Positions 49,580-59,100 of a stretch of DNA of 64,000 nt are shown piece by piece (position 1 is the first letter of the stretch; every line of letters starts with the position of its first letter). The translations under genes and the position numbers were made by a program. The stretch is taken from the NCBI RefSeq assembly GCF_008974245.1, contig NZ_BBZI01000007.1, positions 577,629 to 641,628 of the forward strand, read 5' to 3'. The notes beneath the pieces were generated by a model that saw only the letters and a program-made list of their open reading frames with translations, did no database searches and was not told where the DNA came from. This stretch comes from Streptomyces abyssomicinicus (GTDB lineage: Bacteria > Actinomycetota > Actinomycetes > Streptomycetales > Streptomycetaceae).

Positions 49580-50253
49580 GCGGTGTCGGGAACACGATCC
49601 GGGTCCTGCTCGTCGACGACGACCCGTTGGTGCGGTCCGCGCTGCGGCTGATGCTGGGCGGCGCCCCCGACATCGACGTCGTCGCCGAGGCCGCCGACGG
49701 GGCGCAGGCGCAGACCCTCGCGGCACGGCATCTGCCCGACATCGTCCTGATGGACATCCGGATGGCGGGCATGGACGGTCTCACCGCCACCGAGATCCTG
49801 CGCGGGGCCCAGCGGCCCCCGGAGGTGCTGATGCTGACCACCTTCCACGCCGACGCACTCGTCCTGCGCGCCCTGCGCGCGGGCGCCGCCGGCTACCTGC
49901 TGAAGGACACCCCGCCGCAGGACATCGTGGCGGCGGTGCGCAGGGTGGTCGCCGGTGAGCCGGTGCTCTCGCCGTCCGTGACCCGGCAGCTCATCGCCCG
50001 GGCCACGGACGGCCGGAACGAACGCGACGCCCGGGCCGCCCACGCCCGGCAGCGGCTCGCCCTGCTGGCGGAACGCGAGCGCGAGGTGGCCGTCGCGGTC
50101 GGCCGGGGCCGCAGCAACGGGGAGATCGCGGGCGAACTGCACATGGCGCTGCCGACGGTGAAGACCCACGTCTCGCGCATCCTCGCGAAGCTGGAACTCA
50201 ACAACCGCGTGCAGATCGCGATCGTCGTCCACGAAGCGGGGCTGGGGGAGTAG
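49576..50253 (+). CDS. NarL/LuxR-type response regulator
   Basis: A 225-aa regulator starting at GTG 49576 (GTGA overlap with the kinase stop). The receiver domain has acidic residues 14-16, phosphoacceptor Asp60 (IVLMDIRM) and the KDT Lys (LLKDTPPQD). The LuxR-type HTH (about 160-220) contains LLAEREREVAVAVGRGRSNGEIA and PTVKTHVSRILAKLELNNRVQ. It is the partner of the adjacent kinase. Confidence 0.94.
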   Translation: MSGVGNTIRVLLVDDDPLVRSALRLMLGGAPDIDVVAEAADGAQAQTLAARHLPDIVLMDIRMAGMDGLTATEILRGAQRPPEVLMLTTFHADALVLRALRAGAAGYLLKDTPPQDIVAAVRRVVAGEPVLSPSVTRQLIARATDGRNERDARAAHARQRLALLAEREREVAVAVGRGRSNGEIAGELHMALPTVKTHVSRILAKLELNNRVQIAIVVHEAGLGE

Positions 50254-50643
50254 ACGCGGGGCCGGGGGAGTGGAGGAGCGGCCGGGCCGCTCCCGCCGGG
50301 GAAGGCGGGGACCGCGTCGGGCCGGGCCGGGCGCGGGCAGCGTCGCGGCCTCGGCGTGCCGCGTCAGGTGCTCCGCGTCGGCGCGCCGTCGACGTCCGCG
50401 CACCGGGCGCGCCGCCCGGGCCCGGCGGCCACGCCCTCCATGGTGACGGCCTCGTGGGCGGGGCGCGGAGCTCCTCGAGCACGGCGTCGAAGGCCGTGGC
50501 GTCCTGTCCACCCCTGTCGTGCCGGCGTGACGACGGATGAATGTAGGATACAACCGCTTATCGATACGGAGTCGTATCGATACGTGAGCGTACCGGTGGG
50601 TCGGCGCGGCGCGAGGGCCCGACTGAAAGAGAAGAGGACGGGG
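50254..50643. other. Intergenic region upstream of the PAP2 gene
   Basis: No convincing gene is seen in these 390 bases. The notable element is the inverted repeat at 50559-50582. A lower-GC stretch at 50530-50590 marks the probable promoter of the PAP2-DMT pair. Confidence 0.5.
50559..50582. promoter_or_regulatory. Inverted repeat TATCGATACG-GAGT-CGTATCGATA
   Basis: Perfect 10-bp arms around GAGT, 62 bases upstream of the likely PAP2 start. Each arm contains the palindrome TATCGATA. It looks like a dimeric or tetrameric repressor operator; the regulator is not in the window. Confidence 0.5.
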
Positions 50644-51495
50644 TTGCGAGCCCTGACGAAGCCCACCGGGTCCGGGCCGGGAGCCGTGCCCCGGCCGCCG
50701 GTGGTCCGGGAACTCCTGCTCGTCGCGGGACTCTTCGTCGTCTACAAGATCGGACGCCGGCTCGCCCTCGGCCGTACCGACGCGGCCTTCCGCAACGCGG
50801 ACCGGATGTGGGACCTCGAGCGCGTGCTCCACCTGCCCGGCGAAGGCGCCGTGCAGTCCCTGCTGTTGCGTGACGACACGATGGTGCACCTGGCGAATGT
50901 CTACTACGCGACCGTGCACTTCCCCGCCACCGTGCTGTTCCTGGTGTGGCTGTACCTCCGCCGCCCGCTCCACTACGTCTGGGCGCGCCGCGTCCTGGCG
51001 CTCGTCACGGCGGCGGCGCTCGTCCTGCCGTTCACGTTCCCCCTGGCTCCCCCGCGGATGCTGGCGTCCACCGCACTGGTGGACACCGGCAGGCTCTACG
51101 GGCCGTCGGTGTACGGCCCCCCGAACACCGACCACCTCTCCAACCAGTTCGCCGCGATGCCCTCGCTGCACTTCGGCTGGGCGCTGATGGTCGCGATCGG
51201 TCTGATCGCGGCCACCCGGTCGCGGTGGCGCGCGCTGTGGCTGGTGCACCCGCTGATCACCCTGACGGTCATCGTCGGGACGGCGAACCACTACTGGCTG
51301 GACGCCGTGGCCGCCGCCGTCATGCTGGGCGCCGCCCTCACCGTGGTCCCCGTGCCCGGCCGCGGCGGCGCCCGGGCGGCGGGACCCGCGCGGTCCCGGG
51401 AGACGGCCGCGGCCGGCGGGCGGTCCCGGACCGGTCGCGGGCCCGTCGCAGCACCCGCCGCGGGCGGTCGCACCTTCGAGGCGGCGGCCCCGTGA
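50644..51495 (+). CDS. PAP2-superfamily membrane phosphatase
   Basis: About 283 aa with six hydrophobic segments. The PAP2-type motifs are FAAMPSLHFGWALMVAIG and GTANHYWLDAVAAAVML, with the catalytic His residues; the first KxxxxxxRP-type motif appears as the less conserved APPRM region. This matches the inositol-phosphorylceramide-synthase-like (PAP2_3) branch. It probably dephosphorylates a lipid phosphate in the membrane. The start is uncertain: TTG 50644 with GAGG upstream is preferred; the frame is open upstream. Confidence 0.82.
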   Translation: MRALTKPTGSGPGAVPRPPVVRELLLVAGLFVVYKIGRRLALGRTDAAFRNADRMWDLERVLHLPGEGAVQSLLLRDDTMVHLANVYYATVHFPATVLFLVWLYLRRPLHYVWARRVLALVTAAALVLPFTFPLAPPRMLASTALVDTGRLYGPSVYGPPNTDHLSNQFAAMPSLHFGWALMVAIGLIAATRSRWRALWLVHPLITLTVIVGTANHYWLDAVAAAVMLGAALTVVPVPGRGGARAAGPARSRETAAAGGRSRTGRGPVAAPAAGGRTFEAAAP

Positions 51496-52382
51496 CCGAC
51501 ACCCTGACCGCGGTCGCCGTCTCCCTCCTGTCGGCCGTCGCCTACGCGCTGGCCGCCGTGGCCCAGGAACGCCTCGCCTCCCGCGCCCCGCGGCCCGGCC
51601 TCGCACCGCTGCTCCGCTCGGGCCCGTGGTGGGCCTCCACCGGCCTGAACGCCGGCGGCGCGCTGCTGCACGTCGTCGCGCTCGACCACGGCCCGCTTTC
51701 CGTCGTCCAGCCGCTGGGCGCGCTGACCCTGGTCGTCGCGGTGCCCCTGGGCGCCAAGGCTGCCGGACGGCGGGTCAGCGGCGCCGAATGGCGGGGCACC
51801 GCCCTGACCCTGGCGGGTCTCGCCGCCCTGCTGGTGTCCGCCTCCGGGCCCGCGCCGGTCCGCGGCCTGTCGCCCGTCGCCGCGATCGGGGTCGCCGGCT
51901 GTGCCGCCGCGCTGATGGGCGTCCTGGCCCGGCCCGGCACCAGGCCCGGACTCCGCCACGCCACGGCGGCCGGGGTGTCGTCCGGTGTCGCCTCGGCGCT
52001 CACCCAGACCCTCACCGTGGCCGCCACCGGGCCCGGGGGCCCGGGACTCGGCCCGCAGACCGTGATGGTGGCCGTCCTGGTCGCGGCGTTCGCGGCCGGC
52101 GGCCTGCTCATCGCGCAGACGGCCTACCGCTCCGGCCTCGGCGCACCGCTGGCGGTCACCACGCTGGTCAACCCGGTGGCCGCGTCCGTGATCGGTCTCG
52201 TCCTGCTCGGGGAACACCTCCAGGACGGCCTGCTCGGCGTGCCGCTGGCCCTCGCGGGGGCCGTCGCCGCGGCGAGAGGGGTCGTCCTGCTGACCCACAC
52301 CACGGCCGGCCCCGGGCGGGCGCGGCGGCCGGGGGAGGGCGAGCCGCGGGAACGAGGGCGTCCGCACGGGCAGCTCGCCTGA
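51492..52382 (+). CDS. DMT/EamA-type membrane protein
   Basis: A 296-aa protein with nine or ten hydrophobic segments, of the DMT superfamily: LLSAVAYALAAVAQERLASR, GPLSVVQPLGALTLVVAVPLG and NPVAASVIGLVLLGEHLQDG. The GTG start overlaps the PAP2 stop (GTGA), so the two are translated together. The substrate is unknown; association with a lipid phosphatase might hint at a lipid or polar metabolite carrier. Confidence 0.85.
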   Translation: MTDTLTAVAVSLLSAVAYALAAVAQERLASRAPRPGLAPLLRSGPWWASTGLNAGGALLHVVALDHGPLSVVQPLGALTLVVAVPLGAKAAGRRVSGAEWRGTALTLAGLAALLVSASGPAPVRGLSPVAAIGVAGCAAALMGVLARPGTRPGLRHATAAGVSSGVASALTQTLTVAATGPGGPGLGPQTVMVAVLVAAFAAGGLLIAQTAYRSGLGAPLAVTTLVNPVAASVIGLVLLGEHLQDGLLGVPLALAGAVAAARGVVLLTHTTAGPGRARRPGEGEPRERGRPHGQLA

Positions 52383-52686
52383 CGGGCCGCCGGGCCGGCA
52401 CCCCGCCACCTCCGGGCCGCATCCGGCCGGCCCGTCGTTCGTGTCGTTCATGTTTCAGCCGGCGTCGATCTGTGGAATCCCGCCCGGTCAGATGATCGAA
52501 TGCCGATCACGTCGACCGCGCGGTTCGGCCGGCTGCCGCGGTGATCCGCCCCGCGGGCGTATCCGCACACCCCCCTTCCTCCGGCCCGGCGGGGCCGCCG
52601 GGCACAACCGGTGATCCCCGCGGGCGCGCCCACCCGGGCGTTCCGGAGGAGCGGGGAGGCACCTCACGTACTCCTGGAGCAAGTGG
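52383..52686. other. Intergenic region, nothing distinctive
   Basis: These 304 bases hold no ORF I would support. A mild AT-rich zone at 52440-52500 probably contains the promoter of the next gene; GGAG precedes its ATG by eight bases. Confidence 0.5.
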
Positions 52687-53961
52687 ATGACTTCGAACCG
52701 ATCGCACCTTCCCGGCGGCCCGTCACGCCGTGCCGTCCTGGCCGCGGGTGTCGCCGCCGCGGGCCTCACGGCCCTCGGGGCCGCCCCGGCCCACGCCGGC
52801 TCCGCCGGCCGGCCGGGCGGCGCGGCCGGCGATCCGCTCGGCTCGGGTGCCTCCCTCTACTCCCTGGTCGAGGCCTTCGGCAGGTGGAACCACCGCACCG
52901 GGACGAGCGACGAGGCGGCAGCGCTCCGCTGGCTCGAGCGTGAGCTGCGAAACCTGGGCGCGGTCACCGGCCGCTGGTACTACGAATACCCGCACTACGA
53001 CTGGAAGGCGCGGGTCCGGGTCGGGAACGCCGACGTGCCGACCCTCCCGCTGTACTACGAGGGCGTGGGACGGGTGAAGGGCCGCGCGGACTTCGTCCGG
53101 CCGGTGACCACCGCCAAGGACGGGAACGACCCCGCTGTGCTCGCGGCCCTGGCCGAGGCCGCCCAGGCCGGTGCGTCGGTGGCGGTCCTGCCGACCACCA
53201 GCACCACCGCCCTCTACCCCGCCTACGACGGACTGGTCGCCTACAACAGCGACCCCGACGCCCCGAAGACCGGCATCCCCACGCTCCTCGTCCCCGGACG
53301 GTTCGCGGACCGCATCCAGCGCCATGGAGCCGACGTCGACTTCCGGGCCCGGACCGTCACGGCACGCGCGTACTGCCTGACCGGCTGGCTCGGCACCCGG
53401 ACGCCCGTCGCCGACCCGATCGTCGTGACGACCCCGCTGAGCGGATGGTTCACCTGCGCGGCGGAGCGCGGGACCGGCCTCGCGCTGTCGCTGGCCCTTG
53501 CGGCCGAACTCGCCCGCGAGCACCCGGTGTTCTTCCTCGGGAACACCGGTCACGAACTCGGCAACTACGGCGTGCGCGCCTACCTGGCCGAAGAGTTCGA
53601 CCTGCGGCCGCGCGCGGTCGTCCACCTGGGCTCCGCCCTCGCAGCGGCCGCCCCCGGCGCCGACGGGCGCTTCGAACTCGGGCCCCGCGTCGCGGCCAGC
53701 AACCCCGCCTTCGAGACGGTTCCCGGCCTCGCCGCGGACCTCGCCACGGCGCGGTTCGGCCAGGCGGCCAAGTTCCCGGGCGAGGGCGCGGTGTGGAACC
53801 AGCTCCTCGGCCCCTCGGTCCCGCTGCTCTCCCTGGCCGGCAACTTCCGCCAGTTCCACACCCCGGACGACCTGGCCCACCTCACCACCTCGCCCGAGGT
53901 GCTGGAGCAGGCCTACACCGCCGTTCGGGCCGGGATGCGCGACCTGCTCGCCGCCACCTGA
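52687..53961 (+). CDS. Tat-exported M28-like (aminopeptidase-fold) protein
   Basis: A 424-aa protein with a Tat signal (SRRAVLAAGVAAAGLTALG, cleaved near AHA). The body resembles an M28 peptidase: GTGLALSLALAAELAREHPV, FFLGNTGHELGNYG (His-Glu of the metal site) and QFHTPDDLAHL (C-terminal His ligand). The usual DGASG/DNASG Asp motif is replaced by PLSGWFTCAAERG, so one metal ligand seems missing and activity is uncertain. It could be a secreted aminopeptidase relative or a binding protein with the same fold. Confidence 0.65.
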   Translation: MTSNRSHLPGGPSRRAVLAAGVAAAGLTALGAAPAHAGSAGRPGGAAGDPLGSGASLYSLVEAFGRWNHRTGTSDEAAALRWLERELRNLGAVTGRWYYEYPHYDWKARVRVGNADVPTLPLYYEGVGRVKGRADFVRPVTTAKDGNDPAVLAALAEAAQAGASVAVLPTTSTTALYPAYDGLVAYNSDPDAPKTGIPTLLVPGRFADRIQRHGADVDFRARTVTARAYCLTGWLGTRTPVADPIVVTTPLSGWFTCAAERGTGLALSLALAAELAREHPVFFLGNTGHELGNYGVRAYLAEEFDLRPRAVVHLGSALAAAAPGADGRFELGPRVAASNPAFETVPGLAADLATARFGQAAKFPGEGAVWNQLLGPSVPLLSLAGNFRQFHTPDDLAHLTTSPEVLEQAYTAVRAGMRDLLAAT

Positions 53962-53985
53962 CCACCGCGGGCAGCCCTGAACGGC

Positions 53986-54027
53986 CACCGGGCCACAAGC
54001 ACCGGGCCACACGCACCGGGCCAAGCG
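53986..54027. repeat. 14-bp tandem repeat, three copies
   Basis: CACCGGGCCACAAG, CACCGGGCCACACG and CACCGGGCCAAGCG in the convergent spacer between the M28-like gene and the CATRA genes. Confidence 0.85.
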
Positions 54028-54120
54028 CACGGGGCTGCCCGGCGCGGCGGCGCGCGGCGTGGGCGGGGCGCGGCGTGAACGGGGCGGGACGCCGCCCGCG
54101 TTCCGTGTTCACCCGCCGCC

Positions 54121-55644
54121 TCACCTGCCGCGCGACGTCCGCACCCGGTCCGTGAGCAGGGCGGCGAGTCCCGAGGCCAGGGCACACGCGGCGCTCACCA
54201 GCGGGTGGGCCGGGCCGTCGGTCCAGGCCACCGCGCCCACCGACGCGCCCAGCCAGCCCGTGGCCGCACCCATGGCGAACACGGAGAGCCGGTCGAACCA
54301 GGTCGGCCGGCGGGACCCGCCGTCCGCCCGCCGCCGGCGCAGCGACTGCACCGGCAGCGAGAGCGCCAGCACCGACAGCCAGGTGATCGACGGCGCGTGC
54401 AGCGCGCCCGGCAGCGGCAGCCGGTAGGAGAGCGCCTGGATCGCGGCGAGCGCCATGAGCAGGGAACCGAGCACGGCTCCCTGGGTGACCGTCGTCCGCT
54501 GCTGGTGGAGCTGCATGCGCTGCTGCACGACGACCGCCGAGGTGCGGGCGATCTCGTCCGCCTCCCTCTTCACCGATTCCCCGTGGCCGATGTCGTCGTC
54601 GAGGAGGGCGATGAGGCCGTCGCCCAACTGGTCGGGGCCGCCCCGGCCACCCGGGCCGCCCGGGCCGTCGTCGGGTCCGGGCGGCAGCACCCCGGTCATC
54701 GTGTCCGTCGTGATCCGCGCCGAGTGGCGCATGTCGCGCAGATCGCGCAGCGACTGGTTGATCCCCTGGTCGCCGACGTACAGCGCGGCGATGGCGGCAT
54801 CGGCCGCGAGCACGTCGTGCACGGACGAGCCGCCGGCCAGCACCTCGCCCGACAGCCGCGCCAGCCGTTCGGACGCGTCGGACAGGCGCGCGCACAGGGC
54901 GCGGAAGGCCGGCCGGTGCGCGCGGTGCACCGACGCCTGGTGGCGCAGGCGGGCCGCCCCCTCCAGACAGCGCGTCAGCGGAGCCGGGCCGCCGGCGCGC
55001 CGGACGTGCCAGGCCCAGGCGTCGAAGGCGTCCTCCCGGGCCGAGGGCCCCACCGCGACGACCGCCCACGGGTCCGAGACCGACCGGGGAGGGGCGGACC
55101 ACAGGATTCGGAAGCCGTCGGGAGTGCCACGCCACGCTCCGTCGGGCGGCGCCGCCGACGGGGGTACTGAGGCGAGGAGCCGGCCGGGACCGCCGGCGTT
55201 CCCCACGGTCCGTCGGCCCTGGAGGGCCCGGAAGACGTGCACAGTGCCCAGGGCGGTGGTGTGCGGGAGGGGCGTCGTCGCGGCCTCCCAGTGGGAGAGC
55301 ATCTCGCCCCAGGAGAGGCGGGGGGCCGGGAACTGGACGACGGTGACGGCGACGACGTCGTGGCGGACGTAGGCGAACGCCTGCGCCGGACGGGATCCGG
55401 TGCGCTGGCAGGCGGCGAGCAGCCGGTACCCGGTGTCCTGGCCCGGCCCGGCGAGCGGCGCCAGGGCGGGGAGCCCGGCCGGGCCGTGGTGCGGGACCGG
55501 GTCGTGCAGGCCGAGCCGGTCGCGCAGGCGTGACCACATCAGCCCCACGGACGCGACGCCGTTCTCCTCGTCCTCGGCGGCACCTGCCAGGTGGGCGAAC
55601 GTGTGGACGATCAGGGCGTGTCCCGCGGAGCGGTCACGAGCCAT
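54121..55644 (-). CDS. CATRA conflict-system protein, membrane-anchored
   Basis: A 507-aa protein that I recognise as a CASPASE/TPR-repeat-associated (CATRA) protein. The N-terminal domain begins HALIVHTFAHLAGAAEDEEN and continues through AQAFAYVRHDVVAVTVVQF. The middle is helical with an acidic GPDDGPGGPGGRGGPD linker. Near the C-terminus are probable transmembrane helices (VLGSLLMALAAIQALSY, SITWLSVLALSLPVQSL, FAMGAATGWLGASVGAVAW, VSAACALASGLAALL) preceded by a possible coiled coil. It overlaps the small CATRA-associated gene by 11 bases and is divergent from the TPR-CHAT protease. In the proposed model such proteins couple a sensor or membrane effector to the caspase-like protease. The experimental function is unknown to me. 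Confidence 0.75.
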   Translation of the reverse strand: MARDRSAGHALIVHTFAHLAGAAEDEENGVASVGLMWSRLRDRLGLHDPVPHHGPAGLPALAPLAGPGQDTGYRLLAACQRTGSRPAQAFAYVRHDVVAVTVVQFPAPRLSWGEMLSHWEAATTPLPHTTALGTVHVFRALQGRRTVGNAGGPGRLLASVPPSAAPPDGAWRGTPDGFRILWSAPPRSVSDPWAVVAVGPSAREDAFDAWAWHVRRAGGPAPLTRCLEGAARLRHQASVHRAHRPAFRALCARLSDASERLARLSGEVLAGGSSVHDVLAADAAIAALYVGDQGINQSLRDLRDMRHSARITTDTMTGVLPPGPDDGPGGPGGRGGPDQLGDGLIALLDDDIGHGESVKREADEIARTSAVVVQQRMQLHQQRTTVTQGAVLGSLLMALAAIQALSYRLPLPGALHAPSITWLSVLALSLPVQSLRRRRADGGSRRPTWFDRLSVFAMGAATGWLGASVGAVAWTDGPAHPLVSAACALASGLAALLTDRVRTSRGR

Positions 55645-56017
55645 CGGCGGGGGCGGGATCGACGCGGCCGACCGGGCCGGCGTGGTCGCCCGGATCCGCC
55701 CGGCCGGGGCGGGCCACGTCCGCCTCGGCCACCCGGATACGGGTGATCAGCCGGTCGAGGCGTTCCGCCAGCGGTGGCGGCGGGGGCGTCAGGTCGTCCG
55801 GGCCACCGAGCATCCGCATCCTGACGGCCGGGAGGGAGTCCTCCAGCGTGTACAGGGCGAGCCGCAGACGATCCGGGTCCCTCCGGCGGACGGCGCCCTC
55901 CAGGCCGGTGAGCGCGGCGTCCAGCCGGGCCCAGACCGCGCGGTTCGCCACGGGCGTCGCCCCGGCTGCCTCGAGCAGGAGACGCGCTTCCTCCAGTGCG
56001 TTCCGCCAGTCGCTCAA
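55634..56017 (-). CDS. Small CATRA system-associated protein
   Basis: A 127-aa helical protein (SDWRNALEEARLLLEAAG, VWARLDAALTGLEGAVRRRD, RLRLALYTLEDSL) with a Pro-rich segment LTPPPPPLAERLDRLITRIR and a disordered tail. It matches the small protein that accompanies CATRA and CHAT genes. The TTG start at 56017 has GGGAGG six bases upstream. The product probably binds the CATRA or CHAT partner. Confidence 0.75.
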   Translation of the reverse strand: MSDWRNALEEARLLLEAAGATPVANRAVWARLDAALTGLEGAVRRRDPDRLRLALYTLEDSLPAVRMRMLGGPDDLTPPPPPLAERLDRLITRIRVAEADVARPGRADPGDHAGPVGRVDPAPADGS

Positions 56018-56118
56018 ACGGGGCCTCCCGCAGGGTCCAAGTGCCGTGAACTACGTGTGAGTATAGGTGAGTTGCGTCTGAGTGGGACTTTCGCACCGGT
56101 CGGGGTCAGGAGGTGTCG
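56018..56118. promoter_or_regulatory. Divergent CATRA/CHAT promoter with three phased TGAGT repeats
   Basis: In this 101-base gap, TGAGT occurs at 56058, 56068 and 56079, about one helical turn apart. A minus-strand -10 TATACT (56060-56065) and a plus-strand -10-like TATAGG (56062-56067) overlap each other and the first repeat, so one bound protein could block both promoters. The -35 elements are weak on both strands. Confidence 0.45.
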
Positions 56119-59100
56119 ATGGCGGGTCCGCAGGACCGTCGGACGGTGTTGCGGTACATGCGTGAGGCGCTGGCGCACTTCGAGACATGGCAGCGGTCGC
56201 ACGACCCCCGTGCCGTTCGGACCGCCGTGACACTGTGGGCCACCGCCGTGGAGGAGTTGCCGCCCGGCTCGTGGGAACGGCCGAGCTGCCTCACCGAGCT
56301 GGGCCGGTCCCTGCGCGGCTGGTTCCAGGTCACCGGGGATCCCCGGGTGCTCGACCAGGCCGTCGAGGTGAGCGCGGCCGCCGTGCGGGAGAGCGAGACG
56401 CTCGACGGCCTCTTCCTGGACGAGATCCTGTCCAATCTCGCGCTGGCCCGCTGGGAGCGATACCGCAACGGTCACCGGATGCCCGACCTGGAGGCGGCGA
56501 TCGCGGCGGGACGCCGCAGTCTCGCGGCCACCGCCGCCGGGGACGAGCGCCGGCCGTCACGCCGCGGCAACCTCTCGCAGATGCTGATGATGAGATGTCA
56601 GCGAACCGGCTCGCCCGTGCACCTGGCGGAGGCCCTCGACGCCACGCGCGACGCGGTGGAGGACGCACCGCCCGGCCATCCGGCCGCCGCCCCCCACCGC
56701 ATGCACCTCTCCGAACTCCTGCGGGCGGTCTACACGGAGACGAGAGACGCCGCGGCCCTCGAGGAGTCGGTCGAGGCGGCCCGCAGCGCGATCGCGCTGT
56801 CCCGGCCGGGCGATCCGGTACGTGTCCCGGCCTGGGGATCCCTGGCGCTGGGGCTGTACCACAAGGTCCTGACGGCGCGGCAGGGAGATCCCGACGCTGA
56901 TGCCGACGTCGAGGAGTTGATCCTCGCGGCGGGCCACGCGGTCGAAGAGGGTGGACCGGCGGACGAAGGACACCCTCTGCATCTCCTCTGCCTGGCCGAC
57001 GGACTGCTCCGGCGGGACGGGATCGCGGACGGCCAAAGCGACCTCGACCGGGGGATCGCTGTTTGTGAACGCTTCCTGACGGACCATCCGGGCCACGACC
57101 GTCACCCGTACATGCGCACACAGCTCGCGGCCGCCCTCCTGGAGCGCCACGGGCGGACCAACGACACCCGCGACCTCCGCCGCGCCGCGGACATCACGCG
57201 TCGCGCGGTCCTCGCCCTGCCGGAATCCTCCACCGACCTGCCCAGGCTCCTCTGCCTCCGGGCCGTCGCCCTTCTCACGCTCTACGGCGAGCACACCGCG
57301 CGGGCGTCGGACCTCGACGAGGCGGCCGAGGCCGCACGACGCGGCCTCGGCCTTCGCCCCGGCGGCGGTGAGACCGACCTGCTGCGGGCGACATGCGCCG
57401 AGATCCTGCGCTCCCGCTTCGAGGACCGCGGCGACCCCTCGGACCTCGAGGCCGCGACGGAGGCGGCCGCGGCGGCAGCACGGGACACGCCCGTGGACGC
57501 GACCCATCGGCCCACGGTCCTCAACGCGGTGGGCGGTGTGCTGCGGGTCCGCGCCCAGTACACCGGGGACCGCGCCGTTTTCACCGCCGCGGTCGACACC
57601 GCACGCGAGGCGGTACGGTGCGCCCGGCCGGACCGGCTCGAGCGGGCTCTGGCCCTGAACACCCTGGGCGCCGCCCTCCACGCGCGCTACGAGCACGGTG
57701 GCGCACTCGACGACCTGGACGCGGCCGTCGACGCCAAACGCGCCGCGACCCAGGCCCCCGAACTCACGGTCGCGCACCGGGCGATGTGTCTGAGCGGGCT
57801 CGGCCATTCGCTCCTGACCCGCTACCAGCGGACCGGGGACGTCGCGGACCTGGCAGCGGCGGTCGACGCCTGCGCGGAGGCCGTGGGGGCCGTGGCCACC
57901 GACCACCCGGCCCAGGACCGGTTCCTGGCGAACCTGAGCCTCGCACTGGCCGTCTCGCACCAGCGCCACGGACGGCGGGCCGATCTCGACGAGGCCGTCC
58001 TGACGGCCCGCCGCGCGGTCGAGGTGACGCCGCGAGCATCGCACCGGCGACCGATGAACCTCTGCAACCTCGCGATCGTCACCCAGGACCGCTTCGACGT
58101 GTCCGACGACCGCGACGACCTCGAGGCGGCGATCACGGCGGTCCGTGAGGCCGTCGCCGTCGCGGCCGGGAACCACCCGGACCAGGCGAAATTCCTGTCC
58201 AGCCTCGGCGAGATGCTGCTGCGGCGCCATGAACTCCTGGGCCGGGAGCAGGACCTCGAGGAGGCTCTCCGGACCTGCCGTCCGGCGGTCGACCAGTGCC
58301 CCGTCGACCACGAGATCCGGGCCGGGTGTCTGGCGCTCCTCGGCGACGCCCTCACGCGTGCGGGGCGCACCGGCGAGGCCGTCGACGCCTTCCGGGAAGC
58401 CGCCCGGCTCCCCACCGGCCGCCTGCCCGTACGGCTGAAGGCCGCCGTGGCATGGGGCGCGTCGGCCGCTGCGGACGAGCGGTGGGAGGAAGCCGACCAG
58501 GCCTACGGGTACGCCGTCGAACTGCTGCCCCAGGCGGCCTGGCACGGTCTGGAACGCGGCGACCGCGAGCGCTTCCTGGCCATGGCCAACGGCCTCGCGT
58601 CGGACGCGGCGGCCGTCGCCGTCCGGCGCGGGGACCTCCCACGCGCCGTGGAACTGCTGGAGCAGGGACGGGGCGTCCTCCTGGGACAGGCCTTCGACGC
58701 CCGCGCGGACCTGGATGAACTCCGGGCCCTCGACGCCGATCTGGTCCGGGCGATGGACGAGGTCCGGCACCGGCTCGACGGCGCCGGCGCGGCCGGAGCG
58801 AGCCCCGACGCGCCCGGCGTCCCCGCCGGCCGGGCGGCCCTGGCGGCGGTGGAGTCCCAGCGCCGCCGGGAGGCGGCAGCCGAATGGGACCGTCTCCTGG
58901 ACCGCGCGAGGGCACTGGTACCCAACTTCCTGCGGCCGCTTCCCTACGCCCGCCTGCGGGAGGCGGCGCGCGGCGGACCGGTCGTCGTCGTCAACATCTC
59001 CCGCCACCGCTGTGACGCCCTGCTGGTCTCCGACACGTCCGAGGCGCCGCTCCTCGTCCCCCTGGAGCGGATCTCCCGCCCGGTCGTCACCGCCCGGGCG

